From a virus, in the IMG/VR virus record IMGVR_UViG_3300047121_000347, positions 37,831 to 101,830 of that record: a stretch of 64,000 nucleotides of DNA; one strand, given 5' to 3'. The first letter of the stretch is position 1. Each line of letters starts with the position of its first letter. This document shows positions 23,991-32,151 of the stretch, in pieces. The notes under the pieces are model-generated. The model worked only from the letters and a program-made list of their open reading frames with translations, made no database searches and was not told the origin of the DNA. A program made the translations under genes and the position numbers.

Positions 23991-25814
23991 ATGGCACAGT
24001 CAGGCTACACACCCATCCTCATTTACGCGAGTGGTACGGCTTCCGCGTTGCCTTCGGCGGCGAACCTTACCTCCTCCGCTAATGGCGCCGAGCTTGCACT
24101 GAACTACGCAGACGGCAAGCTCTATTACAAGAACTCCTCCGGCGTAGTTACGCTCCTTGCAAGTGCAGCCGCAGCAAGCGGCACTTCTCCCGGTGGCTCC
24201 ACCACGCAAGTCCAGTACAACAATGCTGGTGCGTTTGGTGGGTCTGCGAACTTCGTTTGGGATAACAGCAACGTAAGACTTGGTATTGGGACGAGTTCTC
24301 CGGCAACAAAGTTAGACGTGCGGGGTACACCCGGAGCGGACTACGGGATAGCAAACATTTTTGATACGACGTCTGCCGCTTCGGGTGTCGGCGGCGTTCT
24401 GGCTTTAAGCGGTTATAAAACAACTACGTCTGGCGCTGCAATTTTTGCAAAAATAAAAGGCATAAAAGAAAACGCAACGGCCGGAAACGAGGCGGGCGCA
24501 TTAACGTTTGAAACAAATAGTGGTAGTGCTTACACCGAGCGGATGCGTATCACCTCCGCAGGCAACGTGGGGATTGGGACTACATCACCATCAACTAAAC
24601 TGGATATTGTCGGCCCTGGCACCGGCTCTGCTCTTGCTGATGGAGTGAGGGTTTCATCTTCAATCGGTTTTGGTGCTAGTTATGGTGATGGACTATCTTT
24701 TTATAACAGCAACCCTTCTTATTTGGCACAGCTTGCAGGCATCTACCCTTATACAAGCGGTTTTTCCCAGAAAGCCGGTAATCTGATATTCGCTACCAAT
24801 AACAGTACGACATATGCCGAGCGGATGCGTATCGACTACTCCGGCGCAGTATGTATCAACACATCATCATCCACATTGAATGGGCTAACCAGTCAGTTAG
24901 CCATAAGTATTAACAATTCAACCAGTAGTCCAAACGCAGCGTTGAACATTCGCCGTTCTTACGATGAACATCCGGGCCGAACATCAAACTACTACGGCGT
25001 TTACTCCAATGTTGTAGGCTCCACACAAGCTAGTACCTTCACTACCGCCGGTGTGTATGGGGAGGCAAGCATTGATAATGGAAACGGCGTAATTGGTAAA
25101 AGTGGTACTGTTACCAGTAACGCATATGGCGTGACGGGTTGGGCCAGTGTAGATAGCAACGGGTACGGAAACGCATTTGCTTTGCGTGCTTATCTGTCTC
25201 AAACAGGTCCGAATCCGGGCAATGGTAATTTGTATGGTCTTTTCATTGATTTGCCGAATTACGAAGGCAACGGTTCTGTTAGAACGATTGGTGTGTACTA
25301 TAAGTCTGATTACACTGGAAGTCAGACAACGTATGCGATGTATTTCGTAAGAAACTCGAATAACATTGGCAGCATAAGCACCAGCACCACTGCAACTGCC
25401 TACAATACTTCGTCCGACTATCGACTGAAAGAAAATGTGCAACCAATGACGAACGCATTGGCGACCGTTGCACAGCTCAATCCTGTCACCTACACCTGGA
25501 AATCGACTGGTGAAGCAGGTCAAGGCTTCATCGCGCATGAGCTTCAGGCTGTCGTTCCTCATGCGGTAACAGGTGAGAAGGACGCAATAAAAACTGAGCG
25601 TGTTGAAGTCAGTCCGGCAGTGTCTGCAACGTACGATGAAGAAGGCAACGAACTCACGCCAGCGGTTGAGGCAGTCTTTGAAGATCGTGAGGTTCCAGAT
25701 TATCAGGGGGTTGATACATCGTTCTTGGTTGCAGCGCTCACAGCAGCTATTCAAGAACTCAAAGCAATCGTTGACGCGCAAGCGGCGCGTATTGCCGCCC
25801 TCGAGGGTAACTGA
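23991..25814 (+). CDS. Tail fibre tip with C-terminal S74 intramolecular chaperone
   Basis: The 607-residue protein ends with a peptidase S74 (endosialidase-type) chaperone domain. The cleavage-site motif SSDYRLKEN is near residue 474, followed by AQLNPVTYTWKSTGEAGQGF and a long terminal helix LVAALTAAIQELKAIVDAQA. The chaperone trimerises the fibre and then cleaves itself off. The body (such as RMRITSAGNVGIGTTSPSTK, repeated in part) forms beta repeats. The middle (about 24.3-25.4 kb) is AT-richer than its surroundings, a mark of recently exchanged receptor-binding modules. Confidence 0.85.
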   Translation: MAQSGYTPILIYASGTASALPSAANLTSSANGAELALNYADGKLYYKNSSGVVTLLASAAAASGTSPGGSTTQVQYNNAGAFGGSANFVWDNSNVRLGIGTSSPATKLDVRGTPGADYGIANIFDTTSAASGVGGVLALSGYKTTTSGAAIFAKIKGIKENATAGNEAGALTFETNSGSAYTERMRITSAGNVGIGTTSPSTKLDIVGPGTGSALADGVRVSSSIGFGASYGDGLSFYNSNPSYLAQLAGIYPYTSGFSQKAGNLIFATNNSTTYAERMRIDYSGAVCINTSSSTLNGLTSQLAISINNSTSSPNAALNIRRSYDEHPGRTSNYYGVYSNVVGSTQASTFTTAGVYGEASIDNGNGVIGKSGTVTSNAYGVTGWASVDSNGYGNAFALRAYLSQTGPNPGNGNLYGLFIDLPNYEGNGSVRTIGVYYKSDYTGSQTTYAMYFVRNSNNIGSISTSTTATAYNTSSDYRLKENVQPMTNALATVAQLNPVTYTWKSTGEAGQGFIAHELQAVVPHAVTGEKDAIKTERVEVSPAVSATYDEEGNELTPAVEAVFEDREVPDYQGVDTSFLVAALTAAIQELKAIVDAQAARIAALEGN

Positions 25815-25862
25815 GCCATAATTAAATTGTTGTACCTTGATCAACCAACCTAAGAGGTTTGC

Positions 25863-26027
25863 ATGAAACTTCATATTCCAATCGAACTCGCGAATCAAAT
25901 CATTGGCTACCTGGGCACCCGCCCGTACCAGGAGGTCTACCAACTGATTGAGGGCATGAAGGAGGCTGCAAAGCCACCGATGACCCCCTTGCAGGAAGTG
26001 CCAACCGAGGAACAAGAGGCTGCTTAA
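25863..26027 (+). CDS. Small hypothetical protein, 54 aa
   Basis: ATG 25863 follows AAGAGGT, a good ribosome site, and the TAA is directly followed by the ATG of the next gene. The product has a helical N-terminus (KLHIPIELANQIIGYLGTRP) and an acidic tail (EVPTEEQEAA). Position at the head of the lysis cassette suggests a linked role, but nothing specific is visible. Confidence 0.6.
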   Translation: MKLHIPIELANQIIGYLGTRPYQEVYQLIEGMKEAAKPPMTPLQEVPTEEQEAA

Positions 26028-26225
26028 ATGAGCGACGACCTGGACAAGCGCTTGTCGGTGCATGAAGCGATTTGCGCCCAACGCTACGAGAACATCGAGA
26101 AACGCCTCGGTGACGGTAGCCGACGCATGCGCCATATCGAGTGGCTGCTTTACATCACGATCGCTGCTGTCTTGCTTGGTCCAGGTGTCGCGGCCATGTT
26201 CGTTAAGAAGCTGCTGGGTATCTGA
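26028..26225 (+). CDS. Small membrane protein of the lysis cassette, 65 aa
   Basis: A charged N-terminal half (coiled-coil-like, YENIEKRLGDGSRRMRHIEW) followed by one membrane segment (LLYITIAAVLLGPGVAAMFV) and a short basic end. This looks like a small accessory holin or hemolysin-XhlA-like protein. It precedes the two other membrane proteins and the endolysin. Confidence 0.6.
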   Translation: MSDDLDKRLSVHEAICAQRYENIEKRLGDGSRRMRHIEWLLYITIAAVLLGPGVAAMFVKKLLGI

Positions 26226-26641
26226 TGGACGATAAAACCCACGAGTTGGCGGTGCTTAAAGCGCAAGCCAAGATCCGGCTTGAAGAACTTAAAGCGCAAG
26301 ACTCGGCCAAAGAAGTAGCAGGAAAAGCCATTGGCGAAGATGGGCTGCTTTATATCTTCCTGATCGTGCTCGTGGGTGTCGGTGCATCGTTATTCCTTGA
26401 AGGCGAAAAGATTGCCGCTGTAATGGGCCTGCTAGGCGCCTCGTTGACAGCCTTGATCCAAATGCTCAACGGTATTGCCGGAACCGCGCCAAAGCAAGAA
26501 AAGCCCGAGTTCGAGGTCATCAAGGACCTTATCACCCGCCTGGACAAGTTGGACCGTGCCGAGCCGCCTATGCAGGTTGATGTTGAAGGCAGCAAGGTAA
26601 CAGTCAAGAAGGGTGCCGACATCGTAACTGCTAGAGGCTAG
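26225..26641 (+). CDS. Holin-like membrane protein, 138 aa
   Basis: An N-terminal coiled-coil-like segment (VLKAQAKIRLEELKAQDSAK) is followed by two membrane segments, LLYIFLIVLVGVGASLFL and IAAVMGLLGASLTALIQML, and a charged C-terminal tail. Overlaps the preceding gene (ATGG at its stop). It probably helps form or regulate lesions in the inner membrane; which protein is the main holin is undecided. Confidence 0.6.
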   Translation: MDDKTHELAVLKAQAKIRLEELKAQDSAKEVAGKAIGEDGLLYIFLIVLVGVGASLFLEGEKIAAVMGLLGASLTALIQMLNGIAGTAPKQEKPEFEVIKDLITRLDKLDRAEPPMQVDVEGSKVTVKKGADIVTARG

Positions 26642-26643
26642 AG

Positions 26644-27141
26644 ATGCTAGACATTATTGGTGGTGGTCTTTTCGGCACAATCTTCGGGGGCTTATTTCGA
26701 CTGGCTCCCGAAGTCTTGAAGTTTCTTGATCGCAAGAACGAACGGCAACATGAACTCTCGATGTTCAACCGTCAGTGCGAACTTGAGCAGATACGCGGTG
26801 AAATGAAGTTGGCTGAGATAGGAGCTGAACGTGATAAAGCAATCGATACTGGCGTTATGGCTGCATTCGAAGCTGCTATCAACTCACAGACCGAGATGGC
26901 TAAAGCTGCCGGTGGCTGGGTTGCATCGCTTTCGGCTTCAGTCCGACCGGTAGTGACCTATTGGATCTTGGCCATCTGGTCAGCGTCGCATGTCTGGTTT
27001 GCGATCATCGCCTCGCGTGAAGGTCTTCCCGTGCAGGAAGTGTTCAAAATGATTATGTCGCCCGACTTCGCCGCACTGGTCGCAGGCACGTTCAATTACT
27101 GGTTTCTTGATCGCACCTTGAAGGCTAGAGGGTTGGCGTGA
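26644..27141 (+). CDS. Holin, 3TM GTA-type-like, 165 aa
   Basis: The hydrophobic N-terminus (IIGGGLFGTIFGGLFRLAP), a charged helix (RKNERQHELSMFNRQCELEQ) and the C-terminal block (SVRPVVTYWILAIWSASHVW, then FAALVAGTFNYWFLDRTLK) resemble the 3-TM holins used by gene-transfer agents and many phages. The endolysin gene overlaps its stop codon. It would permeabilise the inner membrane at the end of infection. Confidence 0.7.
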   Translation: MLDIIGGGLFGTIFGGLFRLAPEVLKFLDRKNERQHELSMFNRQCELEQIRGEMKLAEIGAERDKAIDTGVMAAFEAAINSQTEMAKAAGGWVASLSASVRPVVTYWILAIWSASHVWFAIIASREGLPVQEVFKMIMSPDFAALVAGTFNYWFLDRTLKARGLA

Positions 27142-27599
27142 AACTAGACCTCGCTGCTGAGCTATGCCGACGGTTTGAGGGTTTTTCAGCCCGGCCGTAT
27201 CTCTGCCCGGCGGGGGTGTGGACCATCGGATACGGGTCGACTTATTATCAAAGCGGCGACAGGGTTACAAAGGATGATCCCCCGATAACGCGTGAATACG
27301 CCGAGCAGCTGTTAATGCATGAGCTGGTGCGCACTTACGCACCGGGGGCGATTCGGCTCTGCCCGATACTGCTGACTCTCGCGATTCAAAAGAAAGATTG
27401 GGGAAAGTTAAACGCCGTAGTAGATTTTTGCTATAATTTAGGCGTAGGGCGTTTACAAACATCCACTTTGAGGCGTAAAATAAACGCTCAAGATTGGGAA
27501 GGCGCAAAAGAGCAGCTCGGACTCTGGGTACGTGGGGGTGGTAAAGTGTTACGCGGCTTAGTCCTCAGACGTCAAGCCGAATGCAACCTAATGGGGTGA
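27138..27599 (+). CDS. Endolysin, GH24 lysozyme (E-x8-C-x5-T type)
   Basis: Cleaves peptidoglycan. The catalytic Glu is E14 in RRFEGFSARPYLCPAGVWTI; the second catalytic position, where T4 has Asp20, is Cys23 here, with Thr29 after five residues, giving E-x8-C-x5-T, a known GH24 variant. GYGSTYYQ and a later VVDFCYNLGVGRL follow the family. There is no signal peptide or SAR segment, so a holin is needed. It starts with GTG 27138 in the overlap with the holin gene. Confidence 0.88.
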   Translation: MKLDLAAELCRRFEGFSARPYLCPAGVWTIGYGSTYYQSGDRVTKDDPPITREYAEQLLMHELVRTYAPGAIRLCPILLTLAIQKKDWGKLNAVVDFCYNLGVGRLQTSTLRRKINAQDWEGAKEQLGLWVRGGGKVLRGLVLRRQAECNLMG

Positions 27600-27606
27600 G
27601 GAAGCT

Positions 27607-27771
27607 ATGAAAGAGGTATGGGAAAAACCACGGCCCAAGTCACTCGGCGAGTCCAAGTCTCTGAGTCCGAATCAGAAACGAGCCGCCAAAGCGTTCGCCA
27701 AACGCACCGGCACCAAGTACCCTTCGCTAGTCGCAAATATGGCCGGCGCTAAGGCTAAAAGGAGCTGGTAA
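27607..27771 (+). CDS. Small basic conserved protein, 54 aa
   Basis: ATG 27607 follows GAGGAAGC and the TAA overlaps the next ATG (TAATG). The product (KEVWEKPRPKSLGESKSLS, then RAAKAFAKRTGTKYPSLVAN) is strongly basic. I have seen similar short proteins in tail modules of environmental phages. No function known; the composition would suit an internal or nucleic-acid-contacting protein. Confidence 0.65.
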   Translation: MKEVWEKPRPKSLGESKSLSPNQKRAAKAFAKRTGTKYPSLVANMAGAKAKRSW

Positions 27772-28403
27772 TGCCCGCCTACGCAATGACCTATAACAAC
27801 TTGGTCACTGACATTCAGCAGTACCTTGAGCGTACCGATACGGCCACGGTGGACCGCATACCGACGTTCATCGGCCTAGCTGAGCAGGTGATAGCGAGTC
27901 AGATTAAATTTCTAGGTAACCTGACCGTTCAGACTAGCAGTATGACCGCCAGCAACCCCATCATCAACAAACCGGCACGTTGGCACAAGACGGTCAGTAT
28001 GAACCTTACCGTAGCGGGTCGGCGACAGCCTGTGCTGTTGCGCAAATATGAGTACCTGCGTGAGTACTGGCCGGACTCAACGCAAACCGAAGTGCCTCGG
28101 TTTTACTGCGATTACGACTACACGCACTGGTTTGTAGCGCCGACACCGGCTCAGGCTTATAGTTTTGAGGTATTGTACTATGAGCGGGTTCAGCCATTGG
28201 ACTCTTCAAATCAAACAAACTGGTTCACCGAATACGCCCCGCAGGCGTTGTTATACGGGTCGCTTCTGCAAGCTATGCCATTTTTGAAGAACGACGAACG
28301 GATACCGATGTGGCAGTCGCAGTACAACGCGATCATGCAGACGCTCATAGCGGAAGACAAACTACGTATCGCCGATCGCCAGGCGATCGCGTCGGATAGC
28401 TGA
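27771..28403 (+). CDS. Phage adaptor protein, SU10-type
   Basis: A 210-residue protein with the family pattern: MTYNNLVTDIQQYLERTD, IPTFIGLAEQVIASQIKFLG, then RRQPVLLRKYEYLREYWPDS, FVAPTPAQAYSFEVLYYERV and the C-terminal helix MWQSQYNAIMQTLIAEDKLR. This matches the adaptor proteins described in podoviruses such as SU10, which join portal and nozzle. The presence of a second adaptor-like protein at 20154 is unusual. Confidence 0.75.
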   Translation: MPAYAMTYNNLVTDIQQYLERTDTATVDRIPTFIGLAEQVIASQIKFLGNLTVQTSSMTASNPIINKPARWHKTVSMNLTVAGRRQPVLLRKYEYLREYWPDSTQTEVPRFYCDYDYTHWFVAPTPAQAYSFEVLYYERVQPLDSSNQTNWFTEYAPQALLYGSLLQAMPFLKNDERIPMWQSQYNAIMQTLIAEDKLRIADRQAIASDS

Positions 28404-28405
28404 TC

Positions 28406-29608
28406 ATGAGTTACGTTAGCCCTTTTACTGGCGACGTCATACAGCCGACCGATGTTCTCTACCTTGAGATTCAGCTCGACGCAAACCTTCAGCTGTTCTG
28501 GCCAATTAACGGTAATGAAGCCACCGAGACCCCGGCTGCTCGAATCATGGACGTTGACGCTTCGGGTAGCTACGAGCTGCGCATGCCTCCGGCCAATCAG
28601 GTCTCGGTCGGGCAAGATGCGTTGATACGTAACGTCGGCAGCAACACGTTTACGGTTAAGACCTATGATGGCAACGGCACTATTGTGTCGATACCTTCCG
28701 GCGCGGCGCGTTACATTTATTTGACCGATAACGCCGACGACTACGGCGCGTGGGGTAATTTTACGTTCGGCGCGGGAACGTCCTCAGCTGATGCGGCTAC
28801 GCTCGCCGGGGCGGGGCTGCTCGCTAGTGGGTTAACCCTGAACCAAAGCCATCCGGTTTCGGCCATCACCGCGAGCCAAGTATTCGTTGACGGTGACCGA
28901 GCGAAAACTTATGTTTGGAGCGGCGGGGTTACAACCACCACGCTGCCTTCCGCTGTTACGGTAGGTAGTAATTGGTTCTTTCTGATAAAGAACGCCGGAA
29001 CGGGCACGCTCACGGTTAACTGCACGGGTGTTGAGCTGATTGACGGGGGAGCTTCAAAAGCCTTTGCGCCTAATGAGTCGGCTTTTATCGTTTCGACCGG
29101 AACCGGGTTCATCACGGTGGGTTACGGGGTTAGCACGCAGTTCGAGTACGGTATTCTGACTAAAACCGTAACCAGCGGAACCTACACCCTGACGGCTAAC
29201 GAGGCCTCAAACACAATTCAGATTTATAACGGAACCCTCACGGGTAACGTCACAATCATCATACCGCCGGTGGTTAATTTCTACATCATCAGCAATCAAT
29301 GTAGCGCGGGCGGTTTCACTCTGACAATCTCAACTGGCGCGGTCGGCGGGGCTACTGCGATCGTTCCCGCCTCGGGGCAAGCGAGTTTGTTTTGCGACGG
29401 TACTAATGTGCTCAACGCTAATACGACTCAGGCCGGCGGCACTTCGTTCAGTATCGTTAACGGCAGCGCGGGTAGCCCTTCTTTGAATTTTGCCTCTGAA
29501 ATAAGCACCGGGCTGTTCAGGCCCGGCGCAGGTCAGTTTGGAATATCCGTGCTCGGAACCATAAAGTTCATGTTGACTTCTGAAGGTATCTCTGGGGGTT
29601 CGTTCTGA
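28406..29608 (+). CDS. Tail appendage/fibre protein, 400 aa
   Basis: Gly/Ser/Thr-rich beta protein. The N-terminal ~110 residues (LEIQLDANLQLFWPINGNEA, DVDASGSYELRMPPANQVSV, NTFTVKTYDGNGTI) look like a repeated jelly-roll-type domain; the second half repeats related strands (ANEASNTIQIYNGTLTGNVT, GGFTLTISTGAVGG). It ends with IKFMLTSEGISGGSF, a style common in fibre-attachment tails. Likely a spike or fibre attached near the nozzle. Its stop overlaps the next ATG. Confidence 0.65.
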   Translation: MSYVSPFTGDVIQPTDVLYLEIQLDANLQLFWPINGNEATETPAARIMDVDASGSYELRMPPANQVSVGQDALIRNVGSNTFTVKTYDGNGTIVSIPSGAARYIYLTDNADDYGAWGNFTFGAGTSSADAATLAGAGLLASGLTLNQSHPVSAITASQVFVDGDRAKTYVWSGGVTTTTLPSAVTVGSNWFFLIKNAGTGTLTVNCTGVELIDGGASKAFAPNESAFIVSTGTGFITVGYGVSTQFEYGILTKTVTSGTYTLTANEASNTIQIYNGTLTGNVTIIIPPVVNFYIISNQCSAGGFTLTISTGAVGGATAIVPASGQASLFCDGTNVLNANTTQAGGTSFSIVNGSAGSPSLNFASEISTGLFRPGAGQFGISVLGTIKFMLTSEGISGGSF

Positions 29609-31905
29609 TGACTAAGAAAGTCTTCGCCCTCGATACCCGGCCCGGTATTCAACGCGATGGTACCATCTTTGACAAAGAGTACTATACTGACGGGCGCTGG
29701 GTGCGTTTTCAGAAGTTCGGGGGTGAGCTGGCTCGTCCGCGAAAGATGGGCGGGTACCGTCAAATCGTGAACTCGCTCGCTGGGCCTTCTCGCGGCGTGT
29801 TTGTGGTGGTGCGTAATCTGTACAATAACGTTTACAGCGGCTACAACGACGGTCTGCAGCTCGTACCGATTGACAATAACGGAGTGGGTTCGGGGGTTAC
29901 TGACTTCAAATTTGGCGGCCCCGCCACCACACTCAGCATAACGGTCGCCGGTTCGGGTTACCTGCCCGGTACGTATACCAACGTACCCTTAACGTACACA
30001 ACCTCAGGCACCGGAGAAGGTCTCATAACGACGGTTACCGTCGGCGGCGGGGGAACCGTGACCGCCGTGACCGTGACCGGAGGCGGGGTACGTTACGTGG
30101 CTGGAGACTTCCTCACCGCTAGCAATACTTCTCTCGGCGGTGTGGGTTCAGGGTTAGTACTTCAGGTGAGCGCCATTGACTCGCCGTTTGTGGCTTCGGA
30201 CCTGAACTCTTGGCAGTTCGACACGTTCACCGATACGGTAGGTTACAACACGAGCCTGCTGCTCGCGCACCCGTCGCAAGACCTCGTCAGCATTGACAAC
30301 GAAACCAATACGCGGCTGCTTTGCGGACCGCTAACAGGTACAACGCTCTGGGCTGCGGGGCTTTTTGCCGTGACGACATGTACCGTTACGAGCGGTTCGC
30401 CCACGGTCACCATCCCCACCACCGATGTTCGTATCGCCGCTGGGCAGGTGGTCAAGGGTTACGGAATACCGGCGGGTACGACGGTTGTCTCAGTCGTCAC
30501 CAGCACTATAACGTTGAGCCAGAACGCAACCGCTACAAGCGTAACAACGCTCACGTTTGACAACGAGGTTTCCGTCTCGGGCGGCGTAGTATCGCTACAC
30601 CCTTACGTATTCGTTTACGGCAACAACGGTCTCATCTGGAACTGCTCAGCCGGGGACATCGATGACTGGGTTTCGGCTGATGCCAACCGGGTCAACGCCG
30701 CGACGGGTAAGATACTACAAGGGTTGCCGGTGCGGGGCGGTTCGAACTCGCCTTCCGGGCTCTTTTGGTCGTTGGACTCACTGGTTCGAGTGTCTTACGC
30801 ACCTCAGTCGTTAGGTGTGGCGGGCACGCCTAACTTTGCAGCTACGACCTACTGGCGTTACGATATCATCACTTCGCAGTCCTCGTTCTTGTCGTCTTCG
30901 GCGGTCATCGAGTATGATGGTATTTACTTCTGGACAGGGGTCGATCGGTTCCTGCTGTATAACGGGGTTACAAAAGAGATTCCAAACACGTTCAATCAGA
31001 ACTACTTCTTTGACAATCTCAACTACACGCAGCGACAGAAAGTCTGGGCTACTAAAGTGCCTCGTTTCGGTGAAGTGTGGTGGTTTTACCCCAGGGGTAA
31101 CGCCACCGAGTGTACCGATGCGGTGATCTACAACGTGCGTGACAATACGTGGTATGACACCGGGGAAGCTTCCGGTGCGCAGCGTTCGGCTGGGTACTTT
31201 TCGCAGGTCTTTCGGTTCCCCATTCAGGCGGGTTATAACGTCAACACGGCGGACGCGATCAACGTGTTTACGATCAGCGATCAAGGCTCCGGCTACGCCG
31301 ACGGCACGTACAACTACGAGAGCCTAACCGGGGGAACCGGCAGCGGCGCGACCGCCACAATCACGGTGCTCGGTGGGAAAGTGGTCACGGTTGATATAAA
31401 CAATCGCGGCAGCGGTTACGCTGAGGGTGACCTGCTCACGGCGGTGTTGGACGGCGTAGGTGTTGACTTTGAGATCACGGTCGATTCGTTGATGCAGCAG
31501 GTCTCGCTGTGGCAGCATGAAATTGGAAAAGACTCCGTTCAGGGTGCAACCGTGCTCGCAATTGAATCGTACTTCACGACCTCGGATCTCGGCGTCATAG
31601 CCGGCGGCCCGGCTACGTTCTCCCCAGTGGGTGAAAACAAATGGACGCGTATCGAGCGCGTTGAGCCGAACTTTGTGCAGGTCGGAAACCTTGACTTATA
31701 CATCATCGGCCGCCCCTATGCTGATGAGGTCGATCAAGTCACGGGGCCATACACATTTGCGCCGGGCACAGGTAAGATCGACATGAAAGAGCAGCGCCGT
31801 ATACTGCGAATCAAGATAGTTAGCAATGTTTCCGGCGGTGATTATCAAACGGGTAAAATTATGGTCGACGCCGACACCGGCGACGTTCGAGGCTACTCAA
31901 CATGA
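29608..31905 (+). CDS. Tail nozzle/stopper protein with GSGY-type repeat insertions
   Basis: The 765-residue protein begins LDTRPGIQRDGTIFDKEYYT and DGRWVRFQKFGGELARPRKM, the start seen in many podoviral nozzle-like proteins (P22 gp10/T7 gp12 group). The WNCSAGDIDDWVSADAN and ITSQSSFLSSSAVIEYDGIY blocks are also typical. It has two insertions of a Gly-rich beta repeat (GSGYLPGTYTNVPLTY..., GSGYADGTYNYESLTG...) and a third Thr-rich repeat (CTVTSGSPTVTIPTTDVRI). The nozzle would close the tail until adsorption; the insertions likely project outward. Confidence 0.75.
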   Translation: MTKKVFALDTRPGIQRDGTIFDKEYYTDGRWVRFQKFGGELARPRKMGGYRQIVNSLAGPSRGVFVVVRNLYNNVYSGYNDGLQLVPIDNNGVGSGVTDFKFGGPATTLSITVAGSGYLPGTYTNVPLTYTTSGTGEGLITTVTVGGGGTVTAVTVTGGGVRYVAGDFLTASNTSLGGVGSGLVLQVSAIDSPFVASDLNSWQFDTFTDTVGYNTSLLLAHPSQDLVSIDNETNTRLLCGPLTGTTLWAAGLFAVTTCTVTSGSPTVTIPTTDVRIAAGQVVKGYGIPAGTTVVSVVTSTITLSQNATATSVTTLTFDNEVSVSGGVVSLHPYVFVYGNNGLIWNCSAGDIDDWVSADANRVNAATGKILQGLPVRGGSNSPSGLFWSLDSLVRVSYAPQSLGVAGTPNFAATTYWRYDIITSQSSFLSSSAVIEYDGIYFWTGVDRFLLYNGVTKEIPNTFNQNYFFDNLNYTQRQKVWATKVPRFGEVWWFYPRGNATECTDAVIYNVRDNTWYDTGEASGAQRSAGYFSQVFRFPIQAGYNVNTADAINVFTISDQGSGYADGTYNYESLTGGTGSGATATITVLGGKVVTVDINNRGSGYAEGDLLTAVLDGVGVDFEITVDSLMQQVSLWQHEIGKDSVQGATVLAIESYFTTSDLGVIAGGPATFSPVGENKWTRIERVEPNFVQVGNLDLYIIGRPYADEVDQVTGPYTFAPGTGKIDMKEQRRILRIKIVSNVSGGDYQTGKIMVDADTGDVRGYST

Positions 31906-32150
31906 CCGTTCCGTTGGTTTATGACCCGCGTTATCACAGCTTTGAGTCTTGGGCAGCGTTGATGGTTGAGGCTTACGCCGCGCAGCAGCTGCAAGTTCCG
32001 ATGACCGACACCGATTGGAAGTCATGGGGTGCAGGGTTAAAAGCCATCGACGTGTTTGCTAATGAAGCTATACCCGAGCCTTATCAATTTGACGACTGGC
32101 AAGAATGGGCCGCCGCATTGGTCGGTGCCGTAAACCCGAGGATGAGCTAG
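31902..32150 (+). CDS. Small hypothetical tail protein, 82 aa
   Basis: The ATGA overlap at 31902 with the nozzle gene suggests coupling. The product has two tryptophan-rich repeats, YHSFESWAALMVEAYAAQQL and FDDWQEWAAALVGAVNPRMS, so it may be two copies of a short helix-turn-helix-like unit. Position between nozzle and the giant protein suggests a minor virion role. Confidence 0.6.
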   Translation: MTVPLVYDPRYHSFESWAALMVEAYAAQQLQVPMTDTDWKSWGAGLKAIDVFANEAIPEPYQFDDWQEWAAALVGAVNPRMS

Positions 32151-32151
32151 T

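Noticed and set aside
24984-26135. 383-codon minus-strand frame opposite the fibre tip
   Set aside because: Antisense to the S74 fibre and the next small genes; no motif and no ribosome site.
27420-27445. Promoter from TATAATTT inside the endolysin gene
   Set aside because: A -10-like box is present but I see no -35 box at suitable distance and the downstream genes are tightly coupled to upstream ones.
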